A stretch of DNA of 64,000 nucleotides. Origin: Sphingobacteriales bacterium. GTDB lineage: Bacteria > Bacteroidota > Bacteroidia > Sphingobacteriales > Sphingobacteriaceae. Of the stretch, positions 47,771-56,043 are shown piece after piece. The notes beneath the pieces were generated by a model. That model was not told where the DNA came from. It saw only the letters and a program-made list of their open reading frames with translations, and searched no databases. The stretch is taken from positions 122,073 through 186,072 of the forward strand of contig JACXVB010000004.1 in NCBI GenBank assembly GCA_014763615.1, given 5' to 3'. The translations under genes were made by a program, and so were the position numbers. The stretch's first letter is position 1. The number at the start of each line of letters is the position of its first letter.

Positions 47771-48265
47771 ATGATGAAGCATGATCTTAAATACATCCTG
47801 GCAATTGTAATTGTCCTTTTTGCGTCCTGCAACACGAATCAAAAGAAGGAGACTGCACAGCAACAACAAAATACCCTTGTTTTTTCGCAGGGCGAAAAAA
47901 TCAAGAATGATAATTTCACCGGAACGGCGTACTTGAAAACACTGATCGATGCGGATAGCCTGAACTCGATATCCGTCGGGAACGTAACTTTTGAGCCTGG
48001 GGCCAGAAGCAGGTGGCATTCCCATCCGGCAGGACAAATATTGTTAGTAATTGATGGCGTTGGTTACTATCAGGAAAAAGGGAAATTCAAAAAAATACTT
48101 CATAAAGGTGATGCCATAAAATGCCCGCCAAACACCCCTCATTGGCACGGGGCAAGTGCAGACACCGCTTTTGTTCAGGTAGCCATAACGGGACGAGAAA
48201 AGGGCGAAACTGTTTGGCTGAATGTGGTAACTGATGAAGAATACAATGCTTCTGGAAGAAATTGA
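47771..48265 (+). CDS. Cupin lipoprotein
   Basis: 164 residues; signal peptide with lipobox VLFASCNTN. One cupin barrel with metal ligands in SRWHSHPAGQILLV (His, His, Gln) and PPNTPHWHGASADT (His). The ending is typical of small cupins annotated as mandelonitrile-lyase-like. Last gene of the redox run, followed by the terminator at 48381-48408. Confidence 0.82.
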   Translation: MMKHDLKYILAIVIVLFASCNTNQKKETAQQQQNTLVFSQGEKIKNDNFTGTAYLKTLIDADSLNSISVGNVTFEPGARSRWHSHPAGQILLVIDGVGYYQEKGKFKKILHKGDAIKCPPNTPHWHGASADTAFVQVAITGREKGETVWLNVVTDEEYNASGRN

Positions 48266-48380
48266 GTTCTATAAGTATTCTATTTATAAAGATTAAATTG
48301 TTTATAGAAAATTGATTTGGAGTATAATGGATTGAACTTACTAAAGTAGATACTATTTTTTTGCATTTTTAAATGCTGGA

Positions 48381-48408
48381 AAGTCGAAGATAAAATCTTC
48401 GGCTTTTC
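48381..48408 (+). terminator. Rho-independent terminator of redox run
   Basis: Stem AAGTCGAAGAT / ATCTTCGGCTT (one G-U pair) around AAA, followed by TTTT. It lies 116 bases after the cupin stop and is the natural end of the 41.7-48.3 kb transcript. Confidence 0.75.
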
Positions 48409-48810
48409 TATTTTCAGGGCATGTCCCTTCGGGTCGGGTCATTCCAGGGTACGCTTCGCTTCCGTCCCTCTTTCATCGTGACCGCCTCGTTCCTCACCGC
48501 CTTACATCTCCCTCATGCTTCATTGCACAAGCTGCCATCAAGTCTGCATTGGTTGAAATAGCAACCAGCCTGCTTGGCATTTTCCAATCGAAACGGATAA
48601 AAAGGCAGCTAAGATAGTTTCGCCTTCGTTGCTACGAGCGCATAATGCTGCGCTGCGCTTGCACCCTTCGGGACTTATAGCTCTCCGCACCTGCGGCTAC
48701 ACTCTGTCGCTGCTTTCTTTTTTTCCGTTTTTTCTTTTGGAAAAATGCTTTTAGGGCAGGCGGGTGAAAAAAAAATAAACAAAATGGTTTCACAATTAAA
48801 ATTAAAAATC
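48409..48810. other. GC-rich non-coding stretch before ssb
   Basis: About 400 bases without a credible gene on either strand. It contains short self-pairing CCC-TTC-GGG motifs near 48425 and 48663, GC-rich runs unlike neighbouring coding DNA, and a T-rich end before ssb. It may hold a structured RNA, a promoter region for the ssb-PRTRC run, or a recombination scar between modules. Confidence 0.5.
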
Positions 48811-49200
48811 ATGAACATCATTGGCAGATTAACGAGGGACGCACAAATCAGCACTTTGCCGAGCGACAAACAGGTAGTGAACTTTTCCGTAGCAGTGAAT
48901 GACAGCTACCGTAACAAACAGGGCGAACGAGTGGAACACACCGAGTATTTCAACTGCGCCTACTGGATTTCACCAAATGTAGCAAAGGTACTCACAAAAG
49001 GAACATTGGTAGAACTCAATGGCAGGGTGAGTGCAAGAGCATGGATTGGTGGAGATGGTGAGGCGCACGCAGCACTCAATTTCCATACATCAAAAATCAA
49101 ATTGTATGGAGGTGGTAAACGGTCTGAAACGGTAGCAGGTGGTAACAGAAACGACTCCGCAGTACGTGCTAACAATGGCACAGACGATTTGCCTTTTTAA
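48811..49200 (+). CDS. ssb: Single-stranded DNA-binding protein
   Basis: 129 residues from ATG 48811 (MNIIGRLTRDAQI); an in-frame ATG 66 bases upstream gives an atypical tail. The OB fold has VVNFSVAVNDSYRN and EYFNCAYWI (aromatic DNA contacts). The acidic tip DDLPF is the conserved partner-binding tail of SSB. Element-borne SSBs protect the incoming strand after conjugation. First gene of the rightward maintenance run. Confidence 0.9.
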   Translation: MNIIGRLTRDAQISTLPSDKQVVNFSVAVNDSYRNKQGERVEHTEYFNCAYWISPNVAKVLTKGTLVELNGRVSARAWIGGDGEAHAALNFHTSKIKLYGGGKRSETVAGGNRNDSAVRANNGTDDLPF

Positions 49201-49239
49201 TCATTCATTTTCATTTATCAACTTTTAAAAATTACAATC

Positions 49240-50313
49240 ATGGCACATAATCTTAATTATAACGAACGTACAGGCAAATACAGCTTCTTTAGCGTACAGC
49301 AGAAAGCATGGCACAATTTGGGACAGATAGTAGAGCAATATCCCACCAGTGCCGAAGCTATCAAATACGCAGGACTTGATTTCGAGGTTATCAAATCTCC
49401 CTTATATACTCGTGGCACAGGCATCAGCATAAGTGATGACGGTGAAATAAAAGAAGGCGGTAACATCTTGTTGCCCGACAATTTCGCAACCATGCGTACC
49501 GATACCAATACGGTTTTTGGCGTAGTAGGAAAGGATTACCAGATAGTACAAAATGCAGATGCCTTTGCTTTTTTCGATGCTATCGTAGGTGGTGGTGATG
49601 GTATCCTGTACGAAACAGCAGGTGCATTAGGAAACGGAGAACGCATATTTATTACGGCTAAACTCCCTGATTATATCCGAGTAGGTAACGGTGATGATGT
49701 TACAGAAAAATACATCTTTCTGACTACCTCACACGATGGTACGGGAAGTATTACCGCAGCGTTTACACCTGTACGTATCGTTTGTCAAAACACCCTCAAT
49801 GCAGCATTGGGCAATATGTCTAATGTGGTACGCATTCGCCACACATCAGGTGCAAAACAACGCTTGGAAAATGCTCATAAAGTAATGGGACTGGCTAATC
49901 AGCTAAGTGTACAACTGGAGGGCATATTCAACCAATGGACAAAGGTGCGTATCTGTGATGAAGAAGTAAAGAAACTTATCCAACTGGCACTTTGCCCCAA
50001 CAAGGAAACATTGGACGCACTCAAAAAAGGTGCAGAGGATGAACTGTCAACCGTTTTTAAAAATACGGTGGAAGATGCCTTTGCTTATGCAATGATGTCA
50101 GATACACAACAGTTGAATACTACCAAAGGAACTGTGTTCGGAGCATATAATGCGGTAACAGGCTATTATCAGAATGTACGCAATTACAAGGATGATGAAA
50201 GCAAACTGCAATCCATTGTAATGGGTGGCACAGCACAGGCTAAAGCGCAAAGGGCATTTGAACTATGTAATCAGTTTGCAAAGGATGGTGCAGACGTGCT
50301 TATGCTGAATTAA
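49240..50313 (+). CDS. DUF932 domain protein
   Basis: 357 residues. The N-terminus (MAHNLNYNERTGKYSFFSVQ...AWHNLGQIV) and the central ITAAFTPVRIVCQNTLNAAL block are diagnostic of DUF932 proteins, common on plasmids and ICEs. Function unresolved; proposed roles include antirestriction or phage/plasmid maintenance. No catalytic residues are assigned. It lies 39 bases after ssb, so likely shares its transcript. Confidence 0.85.
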   Translation: MAHNLNYNERTGKYSFFSVQQKAWHNLGQIVEQYPTSAEAIKYAGLDFEVIKSPLYTRGTGISISDDGEIKEGGNILLPDNFATMRTDTNTVFGVVGKDYQIVQNADAFAFFDAIVGGGDGILYETAGALGNGERIFITAKLPDYIRVGNGDDVTEKYIFLTTSHDGTGSITAAFTPVRIVCQNTLNAALGNMSNVVRIRHTSGAKQRLENAHKVMGLANQLSVQLEGIFNQWTKVRICDEEVKKLIQLALCPNKETLDALKKGAEDELSTVFKNTVEDAFAYAMMSDTQQLNTTKGTVFGAYNAVTGYYQNVRNYKDDESKLQSIVMGGTAQAKAQRAFELCNQFAKDGADVLMLN

Positions 50314-50374
50314 CAACCAAAGGACAGGCGGGAATGTCTGCCTGTCCTTATTACTCACTTTAAACTTAGGTATT

Positions 50375-50752
50375 ATGAAACCTTTAGAGAATTTGATAAA
50401 CGTAGAGAAAGCGAGGTTACTGCATGAACTGTTTCCGCAGGAAATTCCCGCCTTATTGGAACATGTCAACGGTATGTGCCTTACCATACAGGAGGATGAA
50501 CAGTTAACACGAAACCAATGGGAAAACGGCTTGCTAACCGCAGAAGCATGGTTATCTTTTGTCGAAGAAGTCAAGAATAAGATAGAGAGGTACGGAAAGC
50601 GAATGCACAAGCAGAGCAGGCTATTTGCCGACCAGTTGTTTGATGGTTATGTCGCTATATACATGGTGCATTGCATGACCTTGTACACAACTATACGGAA
50701 GCATCCTAATCACAAGTTTTCGTTGGCTATTGACTTACTTTTTAACCCATAA
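50375..50752 (+). CDS. Conserved ICE hypothetical
   Basis: 125 residues, helical, with acidic and basic patches (HELFPQEIPALLEHVNGM, RNQWENGLLTAEAW). No motif is recognised, but the length and position between DUF932 and the small membrane gene are typical of this maintenance module. Probably part of the same run. Confidence 0.6.
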   Translation: MKPLENLINVEKARLLHELFPQEIPALLEHVNGMCLTIQEDEQLTRNQWENGLLTAEAWLSFVEEVKNKIERYGKRMHKQSRLFADQLFDGYVAIYMVHCMTLYTTIRKHPNHKFSLAIDLLFNP

Positions 50753-50762
50753 ATGTAAGGTT

Positions 50763-50996
50763 ATGGAAGCATTAACGAAATTATTACAGGCTATGCCTTT
50801 CCCAACCATGTTCTTTGTCGGTTTGGCAATAAGGCTATTTGTCGGTATGCGACAATTCAACCGCATGGGCTTAGGTGGCTTACAGCATTTCGATAACTAC
50901 TTCGTGGGATTGATTACACTTTTCATTGAATGGATATTGAAGTGGACAGCTTTTGCCCTGATGCTGTGGGGACTGTGGGGATGGCTCTTTAAATGA
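50763..50996 (+). CDS. Small two-helix membrane protein
   Basis: 77 residues from ATG 50763 (an upstream in-frame ATG overlaps the previous gene). Helices about 14-28 and 46-75, the second very Trp-rich (MLWGLWGWLFK). No family. It lies between the hypothetical and the PRTRC E gene on the same strand. Confidence 0.55.
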   Translation: MEALTKLLQAMPFPTMFFVGLAIRLFVGMRQFNRMGLGGLQHFDNYFVGLITLFIEWILKWTAFALMLWGLWGWLFK

Positions 50997-51042
50997 ACGG
51001 TACAGGACTGTACAGAAATTATTTAGTCAAAAATATTGAACA

Positions 51043-51633
51043 ATGGAAACAACAAATTTTTTCAGCAATGTGGCCGCATTGAACATAACAGGCGACTTGC
51101 AACTGACGATACGCAAGGGAGCGGAAAATAATTGGATAGTATCGGTCATGCTCAATAATGAACAATGTGGTGATGATGCAAGAAAACTGATACCGCCACT
51201 TAATCTGCGAGGTACTACCGATGAACTGGATAACGGTTTCTTTGAACGAATTGCAACGCCTATGCAGATTGCTTCAGGTTTAATGGTGGATATGGAAGGT
51301 TTTATGAAACAGGTGGAAGAAGCAAAGAAACAATCTGCTATGGAAAAGGAAAAGGCAGACAGGGAACGAAAGGAAAAAGAAGCGAAGGAAAAAAAGTACA
51401 AAGAGGCAATGCAAAGGGTTGATGAACTGAAAAAGGAAGGGAAATACAGGGACGCTTGGATGAAAGTGCCTGACCCGACTGAATATCCTGAACAGGCTGA
51501 AGCTATCCGCAAAAGAAAATCTGCATTATCGGCAAAGTTTGCACCTGATTTATTCGGCGGTACTTCAACGGCAGTTGCGAATGAAGAACCACAAAGGGAA
51601 GATGTAGATGCGGAGGAGGAACAGACCCTGTAG
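51043..51633 (+). CDS. PRTRC system protein E
   Basis: 196 residues. The N-terminal domain (METTNFFSNVAALNITGDLQ, then LIPPLNLRGTTDELDNGFF) matches PRTRC protein E. A long charged coiled coil (about 85-150, EKEKADRERKEKEAKEKK) and an acidic tail follow. The PRTRC cassette is a conserved plasmid/ICE block named for ParB-related and ThiF-related genes, and its mechanism is unknown. First PRTRC gene here. Confidence 0.82.
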   Translation: METTNFFSNVAALNITGDLQLTIRKGAENNWIVSVMLNNEQCGDDARKLIPPLNLRGTTDELDNGFFERIATPMQIASGLMVDMEGFMKQVEEAKKQSAMEKEKADRERKEKEAKEKKYKEAMQRVDELKKEGKYRDAWMKVPDPTEYPEQAEAIRKRKSALSAKFAPDLFGGTSTAVANEEPQREDVDAEEEQTL

Positions 51634-51695
51634 AAGTACCTGAACAATCCGAAGACGACAATTAACTCAATTATTAATCTGTAAAACGAAAGGTC

Positions 51696-51914
51696 ATGTT
51701 AATAGCAAAGCAATTAGACAGGGTTTTCCTGCTCACAGAAAACGGAACGGATTTAAGACTAACAGACCCCGAACCGTCATGGAGTGTGGAAGCGGTAATG
51801 AACTTTTATGCCAATGCTTATCCGATACTCACTACCGCTAAAATATCAGCACCACGCATCGAAGAAGATACCGTACAGTATCGTTTTGAAAGTGTAATGG
51901 GAACTAAAGGTTAA
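51696..51914 (+). CDS. PRTRC system protein C
   Basis: 72 residues, beta-rich, with the family pattern MLIAKQLDRVFLL, LTDPEPSWSVEAVMNFYANAYP and a final strand VQYRFESVMGTKG. It is the usual length for PRTRC C, is 62 bases after protein E, and resembles a small ubiquitin-like fold. In a cassette with a ThiF/E1-like enzyme this suggests a conjugation-type modifier. That is inference; no C-terminal GG is present (ends MGTKG). Confidence 0.82.
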   Translation: MLIAKQLDRVFLLTENGTDLRLTDPEPSWSVEAVMNFYANAYPILTTAKISAPRIEEDTVQYRFESVMGTKG

Positions 51915-51971
51915 TCTTAAAACACAAAGCAATGGAATATGCAGCACAATATTATATCGGGCATCATTCAA

Positions 51972-52115
51972 ATGCCACAAAAGCAAAGACAAAGAAAGCT
52001 GTACAAACAGTTGAGCGAGTTCGCAGGGTTGGTACAACGCACAAAGGATGCACACGAAATAGGCAAAGACAAACGGAAGTCCATTCCGGTGCAAATGTTG
52101 CCAATGCTTTTCTGA
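51972..52115 (+). CDS. Possible overlapping 47-residue protein
   Basis: In a different frame from the long ORF, ATG 51972 to TGA 52113 encodes MPQKQRQRKLYKQLSEF and ends SIPVQMLPMLF. Its composition (basic N-terminus, helical middle) is more protein-like than the competing frame over the same bases. It may be a separate small PRTRC gene; ATG 51939 in the same frame is an alternative start. Confidence 0.45.
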   Translation: MPQKQRQRKLYKQLSEFAGLVQRTKDAHEIGKDKRKSIPVQMLPMLF

Positions 52116-52162
52116 AAACAACTTTTCTCCCTAAACTGGAGATCAAATCTGTACAACCTCGT

Positions 52163-53083
52163 ATGGAAGCGGAGAAAATTGAAACAGATTTTTATAAGTC
52201 CCTTTGTGCAGTCGCCAGGCATTACAATGGTTTCGAGCCTACGGATACGAGGGCTTTCGGCTTCCCCTACAATTTAGCTCTATCCGTTTGGGAAGTAGAA
52301 AACCATTTAAAGCGATACGTTAGGAACTGGAATAGTTTGCGACTGCTACAGGATGATAAAGGAAAAACTTTCTTCATTAGCGAGGAACAATACAATACAG
52401 GAGCTACCCTTTATTATATCCCTGTTGTACCCCTATACAAGATGCTAAGGAATAGGGAAACCAAAAATACTGCCTTGTTACTGTTATCCGTTTTTGCCTA
52501 CCTATACCATATAGCGGATATACCTTATTACAGGCAGGAAGACGCTTACATCTATTGGCAGTATGAAATGATTGCAGATTGGATAGAGCAGGATGATGAA
52601 GCCGAGTTAGACAGCCGTATGGAGGAATTAAAGGTTGCTGAATGGTGTGGTGAAAAGATGGAGCAGAAAATATTCAACCGCAAAAATCTTGATGTATTTG
52701 CGGAGCGGTTAAAGTCATTCATACCGAAGAACGATTTTGAACAAGAATGCCTGAAAGTAGCAAAAGGATTTTTTACCTTATATAGTGACTATCCTGTAAC
52801 CACTGTTTTCCAACATTCCATGTGCGCTAATGATGATGCAGAACAAGAAGACGAGGTAATTGCCATGAACAAGTATATCTCCTTTATAGCAAATGCTAAC
52901 GGATGGCTTTATGAAACGCTTGCTGAAAGTGTCAATAATGAGTTTAATGAATATGGCACAACCGAAGAACCAACGATAGAAAAAACATTTAGCGGAGCAA
53001 ATATTACTGATTGCAATCTTGATTTTGAGAACAGGTTATTTCCCCTGATAGGTGAGTTGTGCTATCTGTTGAATAATCATTAA
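52163..53083 (+). CDS. PRTRC-associated protein, unknown
   Basis: 306 residues from ATG 52163 (MEAEKIETDFYKSL). The frame is open back to 51932, but the extra 77 residues are Arg/Thr/His-rich and overlap the better small ORF. The body is helical with aromatic-rich segments (FGFPYNLALSVWEVENHLKR, YHIADIPYYRQEDAYIYW). No catalytic motif is seen. Proteins like this sit between PRTRC C and B in Bacteroidota elements and are not part of the proteobacterial cassette as I know it. Confidence 0.7.
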   Translation: MEAEKIETDFYKSLCAVARHYNGFEPTDTRAFGFPYNLALSVWEVENHLKRYVRNWNSLRLLQDDKGKTFFISEEQYNTGATLYYIPVVPLYKMLRNRETKNTALLLLSVFAYLYHIADIPYYRQEDAYIYWQYEMIADWIEQDDEAELDSRMEELKVAEWCGEKMEQKIFNRKNLDVFAERLKSFIPKNDFEQECLKVAKGFFTLYSDYPVTTVFQHSMCANDDAEQEDEVIAMNKYISFIANANGWLYETLAESVNNEFNEYGTTEEPTIEKTFSGANITDCNLDFENRLFPLIGELCYLLNNH

Positions 53084-53812
53084 ATGAAAATTACTATGAA
53101 AGATGTAATGGAAAATATCGGCACACTCTATCACCCCAAAACGGCTTTGGTTTTTTACGAAGCTAAAGGGACGAATACAGACGTTTATGTAGAGTATTTT
53201 GATATGGACAGGAATGGCAATCCAATTAATGCACATCCTTTGACTGTTAAGGAAGCACAGTATTTATCAAAAGCATTGGACACCACAAAGGAAAGGAATA
53301 AGGCTTTCTTAAAGTCTAAAAGCATTATAGCAGGAAATATCCTTTATACAGACCCATCTGAAAATGGCTTTGCAATGTGGTTTACAAAGGCAACAAGCAA
53401 AAACCTTTTCTTTATTGATGGATTGAATATTCCTAATGGCGTAGCGAGTGTGCCCGCCCTGCTTTGGATAGCCAGTAAGCAGAAATTATATATCTACGCT
53501 TTGAAAAGTGACAGGAAGCCGACTGAACGCACACCGCTTTACCATGCTCCCTTTTTCAATGTGTATGCGGATGGAAATGTATGTATGGGTTCGGTAGATG
53601 TAAGTATCAGAAAGTCTGCGTCATTGGAGGAATTTACAGCAGCATGGGAAATCTATTTCTTTAACAGCTTTTTCAGTCACCTGATGCAAAATCATAATCC
53701 AATACAAGGTAACTGTGTTACCCTATGGAAGAAACTACGCAAAACAGGTGAGCCATTCCCAAAAGACGTATTGAAGAAAACTGACAGGACAATCAAAAAT
53801 ATACTAAGATGA
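53084..53812 (+). CDS. PRTRC system protein B
   Basis: 242 residues beginning MKITMKDVMENIGTLYHPKT. The core VPALLWIASKQKLYIYALK and the segment HAPFFNVYADGNVCMGS are typical of PRTRC protein B. It starts immediately after the upstream stop, and its end overlaps the ThiF gene by 4 bases, so translation is coupled. Function unknown; co-conservation with ThiF suggests it is a partner or substrate. Confidence 0.82.
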   Translation: MKITMKDVMENIGTLYHPKTALVFYEAKGTNTDVYVEYFDMDRNGNPINAHPLTVKEAQYLSKALDTTKERNKAFLKSKSIIAGNILYTDPSENGFAMWFTKATSKNLFFIDGLNIPNGVASVPALLWIASKQKLYIYALKSDRKPTERTPLYHAPFFNVYADGNVCMGSVDVSIRKSASLEEFTAAWEIYFFNSFFSHLMQNHNPIQGNCVTLWKKLRKTGEPFPKDVLKKTDRTIKNILR

Positions 53813-54615
53813 AAACGGATAAAATAAAGGTACACTTTACAGACAATGACCTGATAGCTCCCACTAACCCCATTGAAGTAAATCTTATAGGAGCTGGTGG
53901 AACAGGCTCAAAAGTGCTGACCGCATTGGTAGAAATGAATTATAGCCTGAATGAATTAGGACATGCGGGATTATCTGTCAGGTTATGGGATGACGACATA
54001 GTAACCGATGCCAATTTAGGCAGACAGCGGTTTGCCGAATGCGAGGTAGGGCTATATAAATCAGTTGCCCTGATAAATCGTGCTAATAGATGGGCAGGTA
54101 TGAGTTGGAAAGCCGAAACCCTGAAATTTGGAAAAGACAGCTTAGGCAGGTTGCCCGAACATGCACAGGCAGCTATCTACATTTCCTGCGTGGACAGCGT
54201 GAAGGCAAGGTTTGAGATTGCAGAAATTCTTAACGAAATGGATGATTACAGGGCATTCCGCAACCGAGCCAAATACTGGATGGATTATGGTAATAGCCAA
54301 TCCACGGGGCAGGTGCTATTGTCCACCATAGGAAATATCAAGCAACCGAAATCTGAAAAATATGAGGCGGTCGCCAACCTGCCCTTTATAACCACTGTAT
54401 ATGGCGAACTGCTGAAACAATCCGAAGAAACAGATAATACCCCAAGTTGTTCACTGGCTGAGGCATTAGAAAAGCAAGACCTATACATTAATTCTTCCCT
54501 CGCCCCAATGGGTTGTTCCCTGCTATGGAACCTTTTTCGTCACGGTATGACCGAAAATAAGGGCTTCTTTCACAACCTTGACAACTTCACTACCCAACCG
54601 ATAAAGGTCGCTTAA
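53809..54615 (+). CDS. PRTRC ThiF-family (E1-like) adenylyltransferase
   Basis: 268 residues. The nucleotide-binding loop VNLIGAGGTGSKVLTAL is followed by VRLWDDDIVTDANLGRQRF, the D..D..N..RQ block of ThiF/MoeB/E1 enzymes. Later AIYISCVDSVKAR has a Cys-Val-Asp-Ser segment like the crossover region. It would adenylate a C-terminus of a protein partner; PRTRC C or B are candidates. Last gene of the cassette; ParB-like, Mov34-like and ParM-like partners are absent here. Confidence 0.88.
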   Translation: MKTDKIKVHFTDNDLIAPTNPIEVNLIGAGGTGSKVLTALVEMNYSLNELGHAGLSVRLWDDDIVTDANLGRQRFAECEVGLYKSVALINRANRWAGMSWKAETLKFGKDSLGRLPEHAQAAIYISCVDSVKARFEIAEILNEMDDYRAFRNRAKYWMDYGNSQSTGQVLLSTIGNIKQPKSEKYEAVANLPFITTVYGELLKQSEETDNTPSCSLAEALEKQDLYINSSLAPMGCSLLWNLFRHGMTENKGFFHNLDNFTTQPIKVA

Positions 54616-54852
54616 AGCCTTCCCAGGGCGGCGCATCGGCATTCCTTTCCCAGTAGGCGGAACGCCGCTGCGCGGAGAAGCGGTGCAGCCACTTATGCAA
54701 AACCGTCCTCACTACCTTTTTAGTCCGTTCATCCGTTTCCGCATAACAGGCTGCGGCATTATTAATCATCTATATTACTGGAGATAGTCTTCCTTATTTG
54801 AGGCTGCAATTATGAATTTGTAAATTCTTCAGTTCTTGCTTTCTATGAGCAT
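54616..54852. other. GC-rich non-coding junction
   Basis: About 237 bases between the PRTRC run and the leftward cargo gene. The first 100 bases are GC-rich with short inverted GC motifs (GGCGG, GCCGCTGCGCGG); the rest becomes AT-rich. No gene is seen. It resembles the non-coding stretch before ssb, so the ssb-PRTRC module is flanked on both sides by such DNA. Confidence 0.45.
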
Positions 54853-55257
54853 CTAAGATTCCTCTTCTTCATCTGATTTTGTAGCCCATTCCAGATGTTT
54901 TATTATACCTTTTTGTAGGCTCAAAAGGAAAGGTATTCCTTCGCTTCTCACTATGCTATTGGGATTGCAAATCTCAAGAAGAGTGCTTAAAGAATTAGCA
55001 AACCAGGCATAATTTCCTCTAAGTGGAGGAATTGCTTGCACATTCAAATACCTGATAGCACCAATAAGTATCTCATCACCATCCGGCAAACCCTCCACTT
55101 GATAATAATTTTGATTTGCGATTTCAATAAACTTATTGGTCATTTCATTTAATTCAGAAATATCTTCTGGAAGCCTTTCAATAGGAGCCGAATCCTTATC
55201 CCACATTAAGTCTTCCGCTAACATAAAGCAAACCTCAAGTAATTTGTTCTCGTCCAT
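54853..55257 (-). CDS. Acidic hypothetical protein
   Basis: 134 residues, strongly acidic, ending KSDEEEES. Helical, with no membrane segment or catalytic motif; contains NAIRYLNVQ-like and WFANSLSTLLEI segments. It follows the HEPN-like gene by 60 bases on the same strand, so it could be an antitoxin-like partner, though nothing but charge and position supports that. Confidence 0.5.
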   Translation of the reverse strand: MDENKLLEVCFMLAEDLMWDKDSAPIERLPEDISELNEMTNKFIEIANQNYYQVEGLPDGDEILIGAIRYLNVQAIPPLRGNYAWFANSLSTLLEICNPNSIVRSEGIPFLLSLQKGIIKHLEWATKSDEEEES

Positions 55258-55317
55258 GTTATACTTTTAAATCATTACGATTGTCAGAGATTATATTTAT
55301 GCGTCCGGGAGCTTTAT

Positions 55318-55866
55318 CTAAGCATTTACTCTGGCATACACCAGCGGTACTATTCCTCGTAATAATTGAATTGCCGGTGACAAAAGTATTTCCTGATATT
55401 GATGCAGTCCCTTTTCTCCGTGAACAATGTTACACCGGATTGAATAAAGCGTTTTCATTAAAGCAAGGATTTTTGTCGCAGGTGCTGCTGATTGCAATCC
55501 ATTGATAAGTTGTTGGTCGCGGTTGGGCTGCGGTGTTCCTCTATTCAGGTCAATATTAAAATGAGGCATCGCCTGATATAATGCCTGGATTTGGTTGTCA
55601 AGTCCTTGCTGTGTTAAATAATGGGCAATAGCAGCAGCTCCAAGAAAATCAATTGTAAAAGTAGTAGCTCCCGCTCTGTCACCAACTTGTTCTCTCGCAT
55701 TACCAGTTTCTTGAGCTTTTTTTATCGGAACAATATTGTACAGGAAGTTATAGTTGATAAATAAGGTTACGTATTTATCAATAAGGCTGGCAACATCCCC
55801 ATCTACTATATTATCGGCTTTCTGAAGCCACCTGTTATAAAAATCCTGTTGATCTGGTGATAGCAT
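55318..55866 (-). CDS. HEPN-like protein (Rx4H motif)
   Basis: 182 residues, helical. Near the C-terminus LYSIRCNIVHGEKG carries Arg144-x4-His149, the RNase motif of HEPN domains, in the context (R-x-N-x-x-H-G) seen in many HEPN proteins. Other helices include a central AAAIAHYLTQQG. HEPN proteins cut RNA in toxin-antitoxin, CRISPR and other defence systems, and some are inactive binders. It is divergent from the nuclease-like gene at 56044 and followed by an acidic protein. The domain call is by motif only. Confidence 0.6.
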   Translation of the reverse strand: MLSPDQQDFYNRWLQKADNIVDGDVASLIDKYVTLFINYNFLYNIVPIKKAQETGNAREQVGDRAGATTFTIDFLGAAAIAHYLTQQGLDNQIQALYQAMPHFNIDLNRGTPQPNRDQQLINGLQSAAPATKILALMKTLYSIRCNIVHGEKGLHQYQEILLSPAIQLLRGIVPLVYARVNA

Positions 55867-55900
55867 ATTTTAGATTAATTTGATGCTTTCAAATCTACGG

Positions 55901-55979
55901 TAATTCACTCCAATGTTGTAAGATTCTGTTCTGGAAATCCGAGAATTTCGTCGGCACTTGGTAATGGTAGAGTGAATTA
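55901..55979. promoter_or_regulatory. Inverted repeat in divergent promoter region
   Basis: TAATTCACTC (55901-55910) and GAGTGAATTA (55970-55979) are perfect complements separated by 59 bases. The pair spans the middle of the 177-base gap between the HEPN-like gene and the nuclease-like gene. Two sites facing each other suit a looping repressor that controls both directions. Confidence 0.45.
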
Positions 55980-56043
55980 ATTATTTAGAACAAAATATTA
56001 TATTTTGCAACAGTCTATTCAAACCCTGTAAAGAAATTGTCTG

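Noticed and set aside
48675..48869. Leftward 64-residue ORF before ssb
   Set aside because: Runs antisense into ssb and through GC-rich non-coding DNA; low-complexity hydrophobic product without family features.
50730..50762. Upstream ATG for the small membrane protein
   Set aside because: It would overlap the previous gene and add a non-conserved polar stretch; ATG 50763 is preferred.
51027..51647. 206-residue leftward Ser-rich ORF
   Set aside because: Exact antisense of PRTRC protein E; the Ser/Phe bias reflects complement of Glu/Lys codons.
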